From positions 55,513,175-55,577,174 of the forward strand of contig NC_087069.1 of assembly GCF_963678635.1 (NCBI RefSeq): a stretch of DNA of 64,000 nt, written 5' to 3'. This DNA is from Symsagittifera roscoffensis. Its lineage: Eukaryota; Xenacoelomorpha; Acoela; Convolutidae. The notes beneath the pieces were generated by a model. It worked only from the letters and a program-made list of their open reading frames with translations, did no database searches and was not told the origin of the DNA. This document shows positions 11,423-23,144 of the stretch, piece after piece; positions within the stretch are counted from its first letter, which is position 1, and each line of letters starts with the position of its first letter. A program made the translations under genes and the position numbers.

Positions 11423-14005
11423 GTAAGTTCTCCATTCTAATCAGTAGAGTGACTTCGCTCCACAGGTAGCATAAGTATCTTTAAGGGTTTAAAGGAGTTC
11501 AAACAGGAGGGGATAATGTTCGACAAGGACTCTCTAAGTCCTCTCCTCTAATTAATTCAGAGCCATCACTCCACAGGTAGCATGAGTGTCAACAGTGGTT
11601 CAATCAGGAGGGACTGTTGGTCGACAAGGACTCTTTAAGTCTTCTATTCTAAATAATTCATAGACATCACTCCACAGATAGCATGAGCGTCATCGATGGA
11701 TTAGTGTAGATCAACCAGGAGGGAAGAGTGTTCGACAAGACCTCTGTAAGTCCTCCATTGTTATTGGTTCAGAGACATCACTCCACAGGTAGCATGAGTG
11801 TCATCAAGGGTTTAGTGTAGATCAACCAGGAGGGAAGAGTGTTCGACAAGACATCTGTAAGTCTTCTATTGTTATTGGTTCAGAGACATCACTCCACAGA
11901 TAGCATTAGCGTCATCAAGGGATTAGTGTAGATCAACCAGGAGGGAAGAGTGTTCGACAAGACCTCTGTAAGTCCTCTATTGTTATTGGTTCAGAGACAT
12001 CACTCCACAGGTAGCATGAGTGTCATCAAGGGTTTAGTGTAGATCAACCAGGAGGGAAGAGTGTTCGACAAGACCTCTGTAAGTCTTCTATTGTTATTGG
12101 TTCAGAGACATCACTCCACAGATAGCATGAGCGTCATCAAGGGATTAGTGTAGATCAACCAGGAGGGAAGAGTGTTCGACAAGACCTCTGTAAGTCCTCT
12201 ATTGTTATTGGTTCAGAGACATCACTCCACAGGTAGCATGAGTGTCATCAAGGGTTTAGTGTAGATCAACCAGGAGGGAAGAGTGTTCGACAAGACCTCT
12301 GTAAGTCCTCTATTGTTATTGGTTCAGAGACATCACTCCACAGATAGCATGAGCGTCATCAAGGGATTAGTGTAGATCAACCAGGAGGGAAGAGTGTTCG
12401 ACAAGACCTCTGTAAGTCCTCTATTGTTATTGGTTCAGAGACATCACTCCACGGGTAGCATGAGTGTCATCAAGTTTTTAGTGTAGATCAACCAGGAGGG
12501 AAGAGTGTTCGACAAGACCTCTGTAAGTCTTCTAGTGTTATTGGTTCAGAGACATCACTCCACAGATAGCATGAGCGTCATCAAGGGATTAGTGTATATC
12601 AACCAGGAGGGAAGAGTGTTCGACAAGACCTCTGTAAGTCTTCTAGTGTTATTGGTTCAGAGACATCACTCCACAGATAGCATGAGCGTCATCAAGGGAT
12701 TAGTGTATATCAACCAGGAGGGAAGAGTGTTCGACAAGACCTCTGTAAGTCCTCTATTGTTATTGGTTCAGAGACATCACTCCACAGGTAGCATGAGTGT
12801 CATCAAGGGTTTAGTGTAGATCAACCAGGAGGGAAGAGTGTTCGACAAGACCTCTGTAAGTCTTCTATTGTTATTGGTTCAGAGACATCACTCCACAGAT
12901 AGCATGAGCGTCATCAAGGGATTAGTGTAGATCAACCAGGAGGGAAGAGTGTTCGACAAGACCTCTGTAAGTCTTCTATTGTTATTGGTTCAGAGACATC
13001 ACTCCACAGATAGCATGAGCGTCATCAAGGGATTAGTGTAGATCAACCAGGAGGAAAGAGTGTTCGACAAGACCTCTGTAAGTCCTCTATTGTTATTGGT
13101 TCAGAGACATCACTCCACAGGTAGCATGAGTGTCATCAAGGGTTTAGTGAACTCAACCAGAAGGGAAGAGTGTTCGACAAGGCCTCTGTAAGTCCTCTTT
13201 TCTAAATAATTCAGAGACATCACTCCTTGGATAGCATGAGCGTCGTCAAGGGATTAGTGTAGATCAACCAGGAGGGAAGATTGTTCGACATCGACTTTTT
13301 AAGTCCTCTATTATAGTTATTTCAAAGACATCACTCCACAGGTAGCATGAATGTCATCAAGGATTTAGTGAAGTTCAGACAGGAGGGAATAGTGTTCGAA
13401 AAGGACCCTATAAATCCTCTCCTCTAATTAATTCAGAGACATCACTCCACAGGTAGCATGAGTGTCATCAGTGGTTCAATCAGGAGGAACTGCTGCTCGA
13501 CAAGGACTCTATAAATTGTCTACTCTAATCTGTACAGAGACATCAATCCACAGGTAGAATGAGGTTCATCAGTTGTTTAGTGTAGATCAATCAGGAGGGA
13601 CTGTTGGTCGACAAGGACTCTTTAAGTCTTCTATTCTAAATAATTCATAAGAGATCACTCCACAGATAGCATGAGCGTCATCAAGGGATTAGTGTAGATC
13701 AACTAGGAGTGAAGAGTTCTCGAAAAGACCTCTGTAAGTCCTCTATTGTTATTAGTTCAGAGACACATCACTCCACAGGTAGCATGAGTGTCATCAAGGG
13801 TTTAGTGAATTCAACCAGAAGGGAAGAGTGTTCGACAAGGCCTCTGTAAGTCCTTTTTTCTAAATAATTCAGAGACATCACTCCACAGATAGCATGACCG
13901 TCATCAAGGGATTAGTGTAGATCAACCAGGAGGGAAGATTGTTCGACATCGACTTTTTAAGGCCTCTATTATAGTTTTTTCAAAGACATCACTCCACAGG
14001 TAGCA
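11354..14005 (+). repeat. array 2: about 24 x 111-bp repeats of exon 5 end plus donor
   Basis: This is a head-to-tail array of period 111 (for example GTAAGT at 12301 and 12412). Each unit has about 69 nt copied from the end of exon 5, then GTAAGTCCTC, about 40 nt of intron, and CACTCCACAG before the next copy. The unit is therefore laid out as acceptor, exon-like body, donor. The body of most copies has a TAG where exon 5 has AAG. A few copies, near 12590 and 12705, have TAT instead. The first two and the last several units are diverged, while central units are nearly identical. The period is a multiple of three, which creates a fortuitous 104-codon open stretch at 12505-12819. Confidence 0.95.
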
Positions 14006-14333
14006 ATGCTTTTTGATAATCCCTCGATTGAGTTAGTAAAAATAAATTTGTGAGAATAAGTTATGTGTTGTACTAAACAACCAAAGGCGAATTTGTTTTT
14101 TACTAAAAGTTCTCTGAAATTGAGTTTTGACTGCAGGTTTGTCGCAAAACTGAAAAAAAAATCACTTTTTAATTTACGCTCAAGAAACGACAGAGGAACA
14201 TATTAATGTTAGTCCAAGACTATGTAAATCACTTATTATTTACCACAGAAACGTTGACTTTGAATTGATTGAAAGTGCAAGCTAACAGTCTTTTTGGTTT
14301 TCTTCCAAGATGTCACTATTTTTTTTGGTAACC
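14006..14333. other. intron 5, between array 2 and a TIR element
   Basis: AT-rich sequence in which no gene or repeat was recognised. Confidence 0.5.
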
Positions 14334-15651
14334 TTACGTGGCCAAACTGTGCTTTGGATAGGCGCACAATTTTGTGTTTGTATGTTCCGGGATTCCAACA
14401 ACTAATCTTTAAACATGTTCCAAAATGTAAGCGGATTCCCCTTACAAAATTTCCGTGGATTCCGCGTACAAAATTACTGTGGATTCCGTGTACAAATAGC
14501 TGTAACGTAAATTTTGTCGCAACGAGCTCTTATTTATAGTGGTCCTGGATTCCGCAACTGTAAGAGGATTCCACAAAATGTAAGTGGAATCCGCAAATGT
14601 AAGTGGAATCCCCAAACTCTAAGTGAATTCCGAATTTTGTTTATTACTGAACTTGCATATGAACAATTAAAAGTTAGAGCAAGAATTCATATCTTTAGCA
14701 ATGCGGATTTTAAAAGCAAGAGCTTGACCTTTGTCAGCGGAATCCACGAACAAATCTTAAAACATCGGTCAACTAAATCAGTGGATGTCAGCTTTTAGTA
14801 TTTGGGATACATCGAATAATCGAATAACTTCATTAGTTGGAGTCAATGGGTTGAGAGTGTTTAGAAACACAACGCACTGTATATCGCCGATTTTTCAGTG
14901 TTTGGGATTATATTGATCTCAAATACTGTTCAGTATGTGGGATTGATGGAATCCCAAATACTGGATTAACATGGAAGAATTATGGAATAAACTCATTATT
15001 TGGAGTCATTGGGTTGAGAGTGTTTCGAAGCACAATGCAATGCATATCGCCGAATTAGGTCAGTATTTGAGATTCCATCAATCGCAAATACTTGTCAGTT
15101 TTTAGGATTCCATCAATCCACAATAGTGAAGCTGGGTGTTTGACAGGAATTGAAATCGAACGTTAGGCATTTCAACAGGTAGCTGATCAACGTAATAATT
15201 TAGTTATTGAGGTTGAAATTTCTGGTGACCGCCTAATAGTTAAAATATATAACTTTGAGCGCTACTACACATATACATATATGTAAACTGAATCCTCAAA
15301 CAAATTGCGGATTCCACTTACAGTTTGCGGATTCCACCTGCAATTTGCGGATTCCACTTACAGTCGCGGATTCCGCAACAGCTCAATTTAACTCTACACA
15401 TCTCTTATTATTTGTTTGTGGATTCCACAAATTGTTCTGGATTCCGCAAATACGGTTGCGGGTTCCGCAAATTCGCCTAATTTTGGAGCGATTTCGAGCG
15501 GTACAGTTTTGTAGGTATTTGTCTGTGGAATCCAAAACAGCAAAGATAATCAAAGAAAAGTAGCAATGTTGCAAATTTTTCAACAAATCAGATTTTGTCT
15601 TGTTGCGGAATCCGCTTACAATGCACAGAATGCATATTTTGGCCTCGTAAT
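14334..15651. mobile_element. TIR element of the TTACGAGGCCAAA family, 1318 bp
   Basis: The element has the left end TTACGTGGCCAAA at 14334-14346 and the right end TTTGGCCTCGTAA at 15639-15651, an inverted pair with one mismatch. The interior has many short repeats around GCGGATTCCGC / GTAAGCGGAATCC in both orientations (about 14440-14640 and 15290-15620). It also has an internal direct duplication of about 167-bp period (near 14825 and 14992, sharing GGGTTGAGAGTGTTT). Shared interior sequence links it to the element at 62402-63049. No coding region was recognised, so it is non-autonomous. Confidence 0.7.
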
Positions 15652-16452
15652 GCAGTTTTTTAAATTATGTACAAATTGTTCCTTTTTTTCAAAGAAATTT
15701 ATTATTTATCATAAATAGAAAAGTAGTTTTTATATTTATAATAATTTCAACAAACCGATCAGGTAATGGTGTTCAATAAAGATTCCATGAGATACTCGGA
15801 CTGAACTTATATTTACCTCTTTAACTTTTTTGGATAAGACTGCTGTTGATATCTCAATAGCGTTTGGCGACCACCACGATTCCTCAATTCTCCTAGAGGG
15901 TTCCAAAGGGGGTTGCCAAAGGGGGTTAGGTTCCGTAACCCCTTACTTTTGAGGCTATTCTACATTAGCCATTTCTGAGTGAACAAATCTCAAAACTTAC
16001 TAAAGATATGTTTGCCGCCCTTGTGCACTTATTTTTGAGGGGAGGCTGCACTGAGTTTTTTTGGTTCAAACTCTCCAAAACGTGTTAAAAAATGCATTTT
16101 TCCAAAATCAGACGGCGGCACTGTATATATCTGACAATTATGGTAATTTTGACGAGAGATCTTTCGGCAGAGCTCAAAATTTTTATAATGCCTATCCTAA
16201 GACAAAGGTTCAAAAAAATTTTCAAATACAAAAACACTAAAAACTATACTGCGATTACAACTGCTTAAATGCGCCACACTGATAGAACAAAAACTGAAAA
16301 CCACATGTTTACGAAACATATGGGAACATTTTGGTGCAAGACGCAGTTTCAAATGGTTTAATTGGTGTTCCGTGCTCATCGTAACAAAAATACGCGAAAA
16401 AGTTTGTGGAATAATTGATTGGATTAATTTGAAGTGTGGGGTCTGTTTGTAG
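15652..16452. other. remainder of intron 5
   Basis: AT-rich sequence with a short tandem CCAAAGGGGGTT motif near 15911-15935 and no exon. The TTTGTAG acceptor of exon 6 closes it. Confidence 0.5.
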
Positions 16453-16554
16453 GTCTCCGGAAACACTACTCTCCATCTGGCTGCTTCTGGTGGGTTCCAG
16501 GACATAGTCAGTCTACTCCTGGACAATGGCGCCAATGCTCTCGAGGAGAATGAT
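16453..16554 (+). CDS. nompC: TRPN/NOMPC channel, exon 6 (one ankyrin repeat)
   Basis: The exon is 102 nt (34 codons), phase 0 to phase 0, with a TTTGTAG acceptor and a GTTAGC donor. It encodes VSGNTTLHLAASGGFQDIVS and onward to GANALEEND, one complete ankyrin repeat that continues from LVLDKDS of exon 5. It matches the position of the NOMPC repeat ending in '...EEN'. Confidence 0.92.
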
Positions 16555-16811
16555 GTTAGCATAGAGACAGTTTTTGAACTTTTGTTATCTTTTCATTAAA
16601 ATCAATCATCAGGATACTAATACTATTTTTGTGAACCTTGTCTTGAGTTTGTTTTTAAGGGGAGCATAAAACTGAACCAACTTTTTCCTATGATTCGTGA
16701 ATGCTCTCGGTGTTCTTTTAAGCTCTTTGTTATTTTTCTAATACTAATCTAATAGGAAACAAATGTCTTGTTTGTTAAATAATGTTTGTCTCTGTATTTT
16801 ATCTTATCCAG

Positions 16812-16985
16812 GAAGGACTCACCCCCCTCCACCTGGCAGCAATCTTCGGCCACACCAATGTGCTGGAGGTGTTCAAGGGGGCCCAGGTGTCCCTGAACTA
16901 CTGCAGCAGGGAGAGTGGCCTCACCGCCATACATATGGCCGCCCACTATGGCCAGACTGAGTTCGTTCAGGAACTGCTGCAGGAT
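16812..16985 (+). CDS. nompC: TRPN/NOMPC channel, exon 7 (nearly two ankyrin repeats)
   Basis: The exon is 174 nt (58 codons), phase 0 to phase 0, with a TTATCCAG acceptor and a GTAAGC donor. It encodes EGLTPLHLAAIFGHTNVLEV and onward, then SGLTAIHMAAHYGQTEFVQE and onward to LLQD. The second repeat is interrupted after its second helix, where exon 8 inserts a long linker, as I recall is also the case in fly NOMPC. Confidence 0.93.
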
Positions 16986-19900
16986 GTAAGCGAGAAAAGA
17001 AGTTTTTTATAATTCAGCTGCGAACAACTGAATATTAATATGGCTATTTAAGTACTACGCTAAGAACAGTATTTAAAACAGTCATTGATGAAAACTTTCA
17101 AAACACTGAGACACAAGGTCAGTAAAGCTAATTTAATGAGAATAAAAGTCGACCACTGAGAAAGTTGATTGTTGTACTTTTTTCAGAAGCGGCAGTTTTC
17201 TCGGAAATCTTTTTTTCCATCTTTTCAATTTAAATTACTATTTTAAAAAATAAATACTTTTTATAACAAAAATTACACTATTTTAAATTCAGTGTTGGCG
17301 TTCCACATTTCTCTTGGAATTTAAACTGAAGCTTGCTTCTTCCAAAGATAAAATGGTGTTTATCCTGGATTATATTTTCATAGAATTTACAAAACAAATT
17401 CCATGTCGTTTCAATCTGAAAAACAAATAAACCGTTTCTGAATCCTCGGGGATTGGAAAGGAGTTTTAGCCTAGAGTAGATTTTTTAAACCAAATTACAG
17501 CTTGATTGCAGTTCTGGGTTTGTAAATTAAGATTGGTTCTAGTTCTAGTTAGAGGAGTGTGTGGGTCGCTGGTTTAGATCTTTTAAACTTGATTGAAGTC
17601 AATTCAACTGCATTTCACTGCTTTAAAAGCTGAATCTCAATTTGGTCAGCTTATTCAAAATGGCCTGAAGTTTTGAATTTTTCGTTTTGCTTTTTTCAAA
17701 CGTTTTTTGTTTTTTTCTTCAAATTTTTGAAGTTTTAAAAAGGCCAGAAAGTTGTGTGCTAATGATGCAGTTACCAAATGTCCCACACCCTCCTTAGGGG
17801 TGTAAAACACTTTGTTTTAGGGAGTTTTTATCTAGCAAACTCAAGTATCTCAAAAAACACTCTTAGGGCATTGACAGTCTTTGAACATGTAAAGATTCGT
17901 TTAGACATGGTTTTGAATTCTTGTAATAGGCTTTTTGAAAACGTATCTTAGAATCGAGCAAAAACAAAGGATCTAAAAATATCTTAGGGTCTGAAAATTT
18001 CTTCTTCAGACTGAAATTCAGAACGAGCTGTTTGAACTCTGTGTTTCAAAGCAGATAAGTGTTCCCTCAATCGTTTTTGATTGGAAAGTAAATCAGAAGA
18101 CAAAAAATTCAAGTAGCACATAATAATCCGACCAATCTTTAAAAACAACCCAAAATTTTTTTTTTTGAAATTAGTGTAACTAGTGTAGTGTGCTAAAAGG
18201 ACCTGATATAAAACTATAATTTAGGCATCTTCTACAGCCAAAGTAAAATAGACTACTTGGACAAAAATTTTTGTAGAAAAAATGACCAAAAACAATTAAA
18301 TCAAAAAACTTTTTTTTAAAAATTCAATTTTTTGTTTCAATTTTTTTTGGTTCAATTTTTCTGAAACTTTTGGTTCACGAAATGGAATGAAAAAACTCCA
18401 AAAACTATTTTTACTTGCTAAATATTAAGTTTTCAGGCATTAACTTAGTCACAATTAAGCTGTTGCAAGCCTGCTCGCTCGCTTTATTCGCGCGATATAA
18501 GACGAATAATAAAAAAAAATTCAAACCAATATTTCTCGACATTGGGCAATTTTTTAGAAATTTTTTAGTGTGGTTCAAATCACAATTGTAAGGGCTTTAA
18601 TATGATATATCTCACAACCCAATCCTGATTTTGCGTGAAAAAAAAAAGAAAAAAACCAAAACCCACCCGAATACAATGTTCCTCCCCAATTTCCATTTTG
18701 GAACGAAAATTCTTTTCGAATTTTGGAACAAAAGAAGCTTATTTTGGGATTAATCTAATTAAACATGGTTTGTTCACGCATAAAATTTTCATGAAACAAT
18801 TGACCTTGAGAACCCAGAAAAAAAGATAGATTCGTAAAATCAAAAAAAGTCTCATATTTATTTTACCGACGACTTTCAGAACATAATAGGTGTAAATTTA
18901 TATTTAAAAAGATATTCTACGGTTTCAGCAACCAAATTTATTGACTAAAAATCTGTTTAAAGGGGCAAACGAAAGCCACTAAAAATCATCTAATATCTAC
19001 GAATTTGTTGAATAATGGTTTTTAAGGCGTAGAAAGATCAATTTTTCTAGCCTACTTATTCTGTTTGAAATCTGCATAAACCATTTTCTTAAGATTTCAG
19101 ACAGATTATTGATTGCCGAAGAGCGCAATCAAAAAAAACACCCGATAAGTTCAATTACGGGCACAATATTTTGCATTGCAAAGAAATAAAACAAAGAATT
19201 TCTTTAATTTTTTGAATCGAATTGTTTGCAGTTGAAACCTGCAAATACCGAGCTTAAGTATATTATTGACAAAAAAGTAAAAACAAATCAGTTTTTTTTA
19301 AAACGCGAAGATTGTGTAAGTGATTGATTGAGTTTTTAGCTTGAATGCGTTTTTTGAGTAAGAAAAACGATTAAAATGATCAATTAATATCAAATTTTAG
19401 GCCAAAAACTTAGAATTGAAACGCAAAAATAAGCTGCCCAGGTATAAATTATTGAAAAATTAAGTAGGAATTGACGATAAATTGTCAATACAAATCAGAA
19501 TTTGAGCTCAAAAAAAACTGATTAGGTTACCCAAAAATTAAATAAATTCAGCTTTTTTCTACATCAATTTTTAATTTTCGTTTCAATGGAACAACTAATT
19601 TGCACGAACGAAATGAAAAAAAAATGACAAGTTTGATAAAAATAAACGTTAAAAAACTTGGTAATTGAAGAGGCATTTGACAAAAAAAACGGATCAAGGT
19701 TGATTCAAGTTATGATTTTAATTGATTGCAACTGTAAAGAAACTGATTTCTTTTTTTTGTTTGTTAAAATTGTAGATGTTATTTAAAAATGGGTTTGAAC
19801 TGACCTATTTTTTATTTGAAATGGTGTAGATGACATCAAACAAGCGTTGATAAACCATTTTGAATTGTTTTTAAAGAAATTTTTGCGTTATATCAACAAA

Positions 19901-21929
19901 ATCCATTGAAAAACATTTTTTGTCAACGAGTCAGAGCCAGCGTTTGTAGCAGTCGATGAACGTTTTTCAGGTTTTTATGTAGGACCTGATGAATTGTTTT
20001 TGTTTTTCAGGAAGCATTCACCTTTATGAAATGCAGATTTGAATGACCTTTAGGTATAGGCACTTTTTGAGTTCAGTTCAAGTTCATTTGCTATAAAGTA
20101 GGTAAAGTTGGCGTTCTAATTATGAAAGCTGAAGAACACAAAACGTGATCGGTTTCTAGTTGAAAAAGAGTTCAATTTTTTAGATTTCCCAGCGGAAGGA
20201 AGCTTTTCCCTAACAATCCAGATTTCGCAAGTTCGGTTAAACTTATTAAAAAATGCTAGTTTTAAATTGTTCTTGAATACCAAAGAGCTTTAAGGCCGTT
20301 TATTTTTTGGTCTAAAATTCAAAAATTGAAGGTTTTTAAAAAAAAAGCCGTTTTTTGTTTCTTTGCGTACAAAGACGTCCTTCTAAACCAACTGTTCGTT
20401 GGCTATGTTTTATATCAAAAACTTTGGTTGAATATATATGCCTTTACCGGCAGTTGGAATAGGTCTGCTTACTTATTCCGGAAATTTCGTAAGCCTCAAA
20501 TTATGAAAGTAGAAAAAGAAACGCTTCAATTTGATTGATTCATTTTTCACAAAATTTGAAAATTGAGTTTTATCAAACAATTAAAATATCACTGATACGC
20601 TCGCTGTAAATTTATTTTGAGCAGAATGAGTAAAAATACCCGACAAATATCAAAAGTCATTGTACCAGTCTCCGATTATTGTCAGCACAGTTTGTGTAAT
20701 AGCAATTACTTGATTTTAACTACTCGGTTGAACTAATTATGTGTTAAGAAAATCATTTTTTGTCATTATAGATCTGAGTATCAAGTCAGTATTGATCTAG
20801 ATAGACCGAAAATGCTAGTCGTACAATTACATACACAAAAATTTTAAAAAATTTTCTAATTTTTTAAACTAAAATAGTGAAATCAAATTTGAAAGAAGTT
20901 ATGTTTGGATATTAATTCGGTGTATCGTCATAATTAAATAAAGCATTTTCACAAAAATGCAAATCGGACATTTGCAATTAATCGGAATTTGTGCGACTAA
21001 TTTTAAAAAAAAATTTTGTTGTTGATGGCACCAAAATTTTTAGTTACAAAACTATCACATAACTTTCTTGCTTCTTTTTCAAGAGCAAAGAAAAACTTCC
21101 TTAAAAACTTTTTTGCTCGCAATATTTAGTTTTCTGCGAAATAAGTTGATTAATGAACAAAACCCAAAAAGGTTCACAAAATGTGTATTAAAAAGTTTTT
21201 TGAAAACATACTAGTGGAAAGTATTCGTATAACAAAAATACTAATCATATACCTTACATGCAATTTCCTGTACTTGTAGAATTGCATGAAAATTAGGATC
21301 TTCTTAACAATCAATCCCTATTAAGAAAAGTGGAGTGAGAAAGCAAAATTAGAATTCCTAGTAGAAAGCTTTTTGCTAAACTTTTTATTTATTCATAGGG
21401 GAGGGAAGATTGTTGAATAGATCCGAAAATTGCATGATTAGCATATACATAAGTAATAATTGTATTAGCTTTTTTGTATGATCTTTTTGTATTGTATGGT
21501 CAACCCGGAGTATTTCAGGTCATAATCTAATTTTAAAATATTTGCATTTAATTGAAGAGCACTGTTTTTCAGTGCTAATGAAAAACTCCTGCAAACCTTC
21601 AGCGTTCCAAACAGTTGTAGTTTGCATACATAGACAACTTTGAGCTGGAGAAGAAATCATATCTTGAGCAATAAATGGTACAAAATGCTTATGCAAAAAG
21701 TACAGCCAGACAATCTCCCAAACTGATATCTCATTTTTGAGAAGCTGACAAACTGAAAGCCGTGAGAATTGATCGTGAAGAAAAGTAGATATATACATAT
21801 ATTCATTGAAGATCTTGTAGTGTTAGCAGATTTCACATTGAACATTTTAGCTTCCTATTGTAAGTGCGCAATCACAAATTCACATAAAACTAACTATTAC
21901 GTACTGTGTATATTGAACATTAATTAAAC
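16986..21929. other. intron 7, 5' part
   Basis: About 4.9 kb of very AT-rich sequence with many short poly-T/poly-A tracts. No exon, RNA gene or clear element was recognised. Confidence 0.6.
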
Positions 21930-22293
21930 CAGGCGCGGATCTAGGAATTTCTCGAGGGGGGATTTTCAAAAAAAATTTGAATATTTTGTCTACTGTCGTC
22001 CATATTGATGATTTTCTGAGGTCTCCCAAGTCACTATAAAGATCCCAGTTTGACCAAACGCGCCGCAGTCAAATTTTTGAAAACAGGCCAAAAAGGCACT
22101 TTTTGGAAAATTTCAACAAAAAAATTGCGTAATTTCGGCGCGCGCTCCCCTCAAAATTAGAGAGATTAAGGTCAGTCCGCCAAAAATGGATATCTCAAAA
22201 CATTTTAAAGGGGGGACCCTTTGGGTCGCAGGGGGTCGAATGCCTGAAAGAAGAGGCGTCGCCCCCCCCCCCCCCCCCCTAAATCCGCTACTG
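21930..22293. mobile_element. hAT-like MITE, 364 bp
   Basis: The ends form an imperfect inverted repeat, CAGGCGCGGATCTAGG at the left and the reverse complement of CAGTAGCGGATTTAGG at the right (13 of 16 match). The flanking 8-mers AATTAAAC and GATGAAAC agree at 6 of 8 positions, as a degenerate 8-bp target duplication would. CAG ends and 8-bp duplications are typical of hAT elements. The interior holds a poly-C run (22262-22279) and the block CCAAAAATGGATATCTCAAA, which recurs near 55620 and 60107. Confidence 0.6.
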
Positions 22294-22889
22294 GATGAAA
22301 CTAAGTTCAATCCGTTCGAATTGTTCTACAATTGTTAGAATGCACAACTATCACCAAAAAAGCACAGAAAACACTTTTCTTATGGTTCTACAAAAACTAA
22401 TAATCAACAGTTATATGATAATTTCAAAACTGTATAGGTAATATCGAAGGGCGGACAAATGATGACCGCACCGCCTCTGCCCTCAAGAAGTCGACCCCCT
22501 CCATACCCGATGTGGTCCCCCTTTAGTACTTTTTTAAAGCATCTATTTTTGGCTACTGAACATTACATTTTCTGAAGGCATATCGAGTGATTATATATAT
22601 CATTTTTGATGAATGAGGGTGTGACAAAAACTTCAATAAGTACCCAAGAACAAAAAATATTCTTGGCTCAATTTTGCAAAAATTTGCCTCAAGCTCGCAA
22701 ATTCTGCCTAAATTGGAATATTTTGGGCGTTTTGGGAGATAAAAAACTTAAGTATACCCCGCTTATAAGTGAAAAGGGGGGAGATTTAGTTAAAGAGATT
22801 CGTACAGTTTTTCTTAGTCGTCGCAACAAAAACAGCATGTTTAACTGTTTAAGTGTTTTTCTGTGATTTGTTTTTTTCTTTTTCTGCAG
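22294..22889. other. intron 7, 3' part
   Basis: AT-rich sequence. About 22440-22580 looks like a reversed fragment of the same interspersed family as 21930-22293. A T-rich tract and TCTGCAG precede exon 8. Confidence 0.5.
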
Positions 22890-23144
22890 GTGGGTGCTCA
22901 AGCGGCCAGTTCTCCCCCCGCCGGGCTGCCCCCCGCATACTCCATCGGCCACAGTGACCTAGGGGGAGGGGGCAACCAGGGTGGGGGCGATGGGGGGTTA
23001 GGTGGGGGTGCTGGTATGGAGTCTGAGGGAATTGAGTATGGCTTCACCCCCCTCCACCTGGCAGCCGAGAGTGGGTGGGAGAATCTGGTCAGACTGCTCC
23101 TCAACTCACCCGGAGTGCAGCCGGATGTTCACACTTCATTGCAC
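22890..23144 (+). CDS. nompC: TRPN/NOMPC channel, exon 8 (Gly-rich insert plus ankyrin repeat)
   Basis: The exon is 255 nt (85 codons), phase 0 to phase 0, with a TCTGCAG acceptor and a GTGAGT donor. The first 45 or so residues are low complexity: a Pro-rich piece with PPAGLPPAYSIG and a Gly-rich piece with GGGGNQGGGDGG. Then comes an ankyrin repeat, YGFTPLHLAAESGWENLVRL and onward, with LLNSPGVQPD, which matches the 'LLLNSAGVQVD' signature of NOMPC. The insert replaces the loop that interrupts the repeat array at this point in other TRPNs. It holds a PPAY motif, a possible WW-domain ligand. Confidence 0.92.

Noticed and set aside
12505-12819. 104-codon open frame
   Set aside because: Artefact of the 111-bp array, three units read through donor and acceptor sequences.
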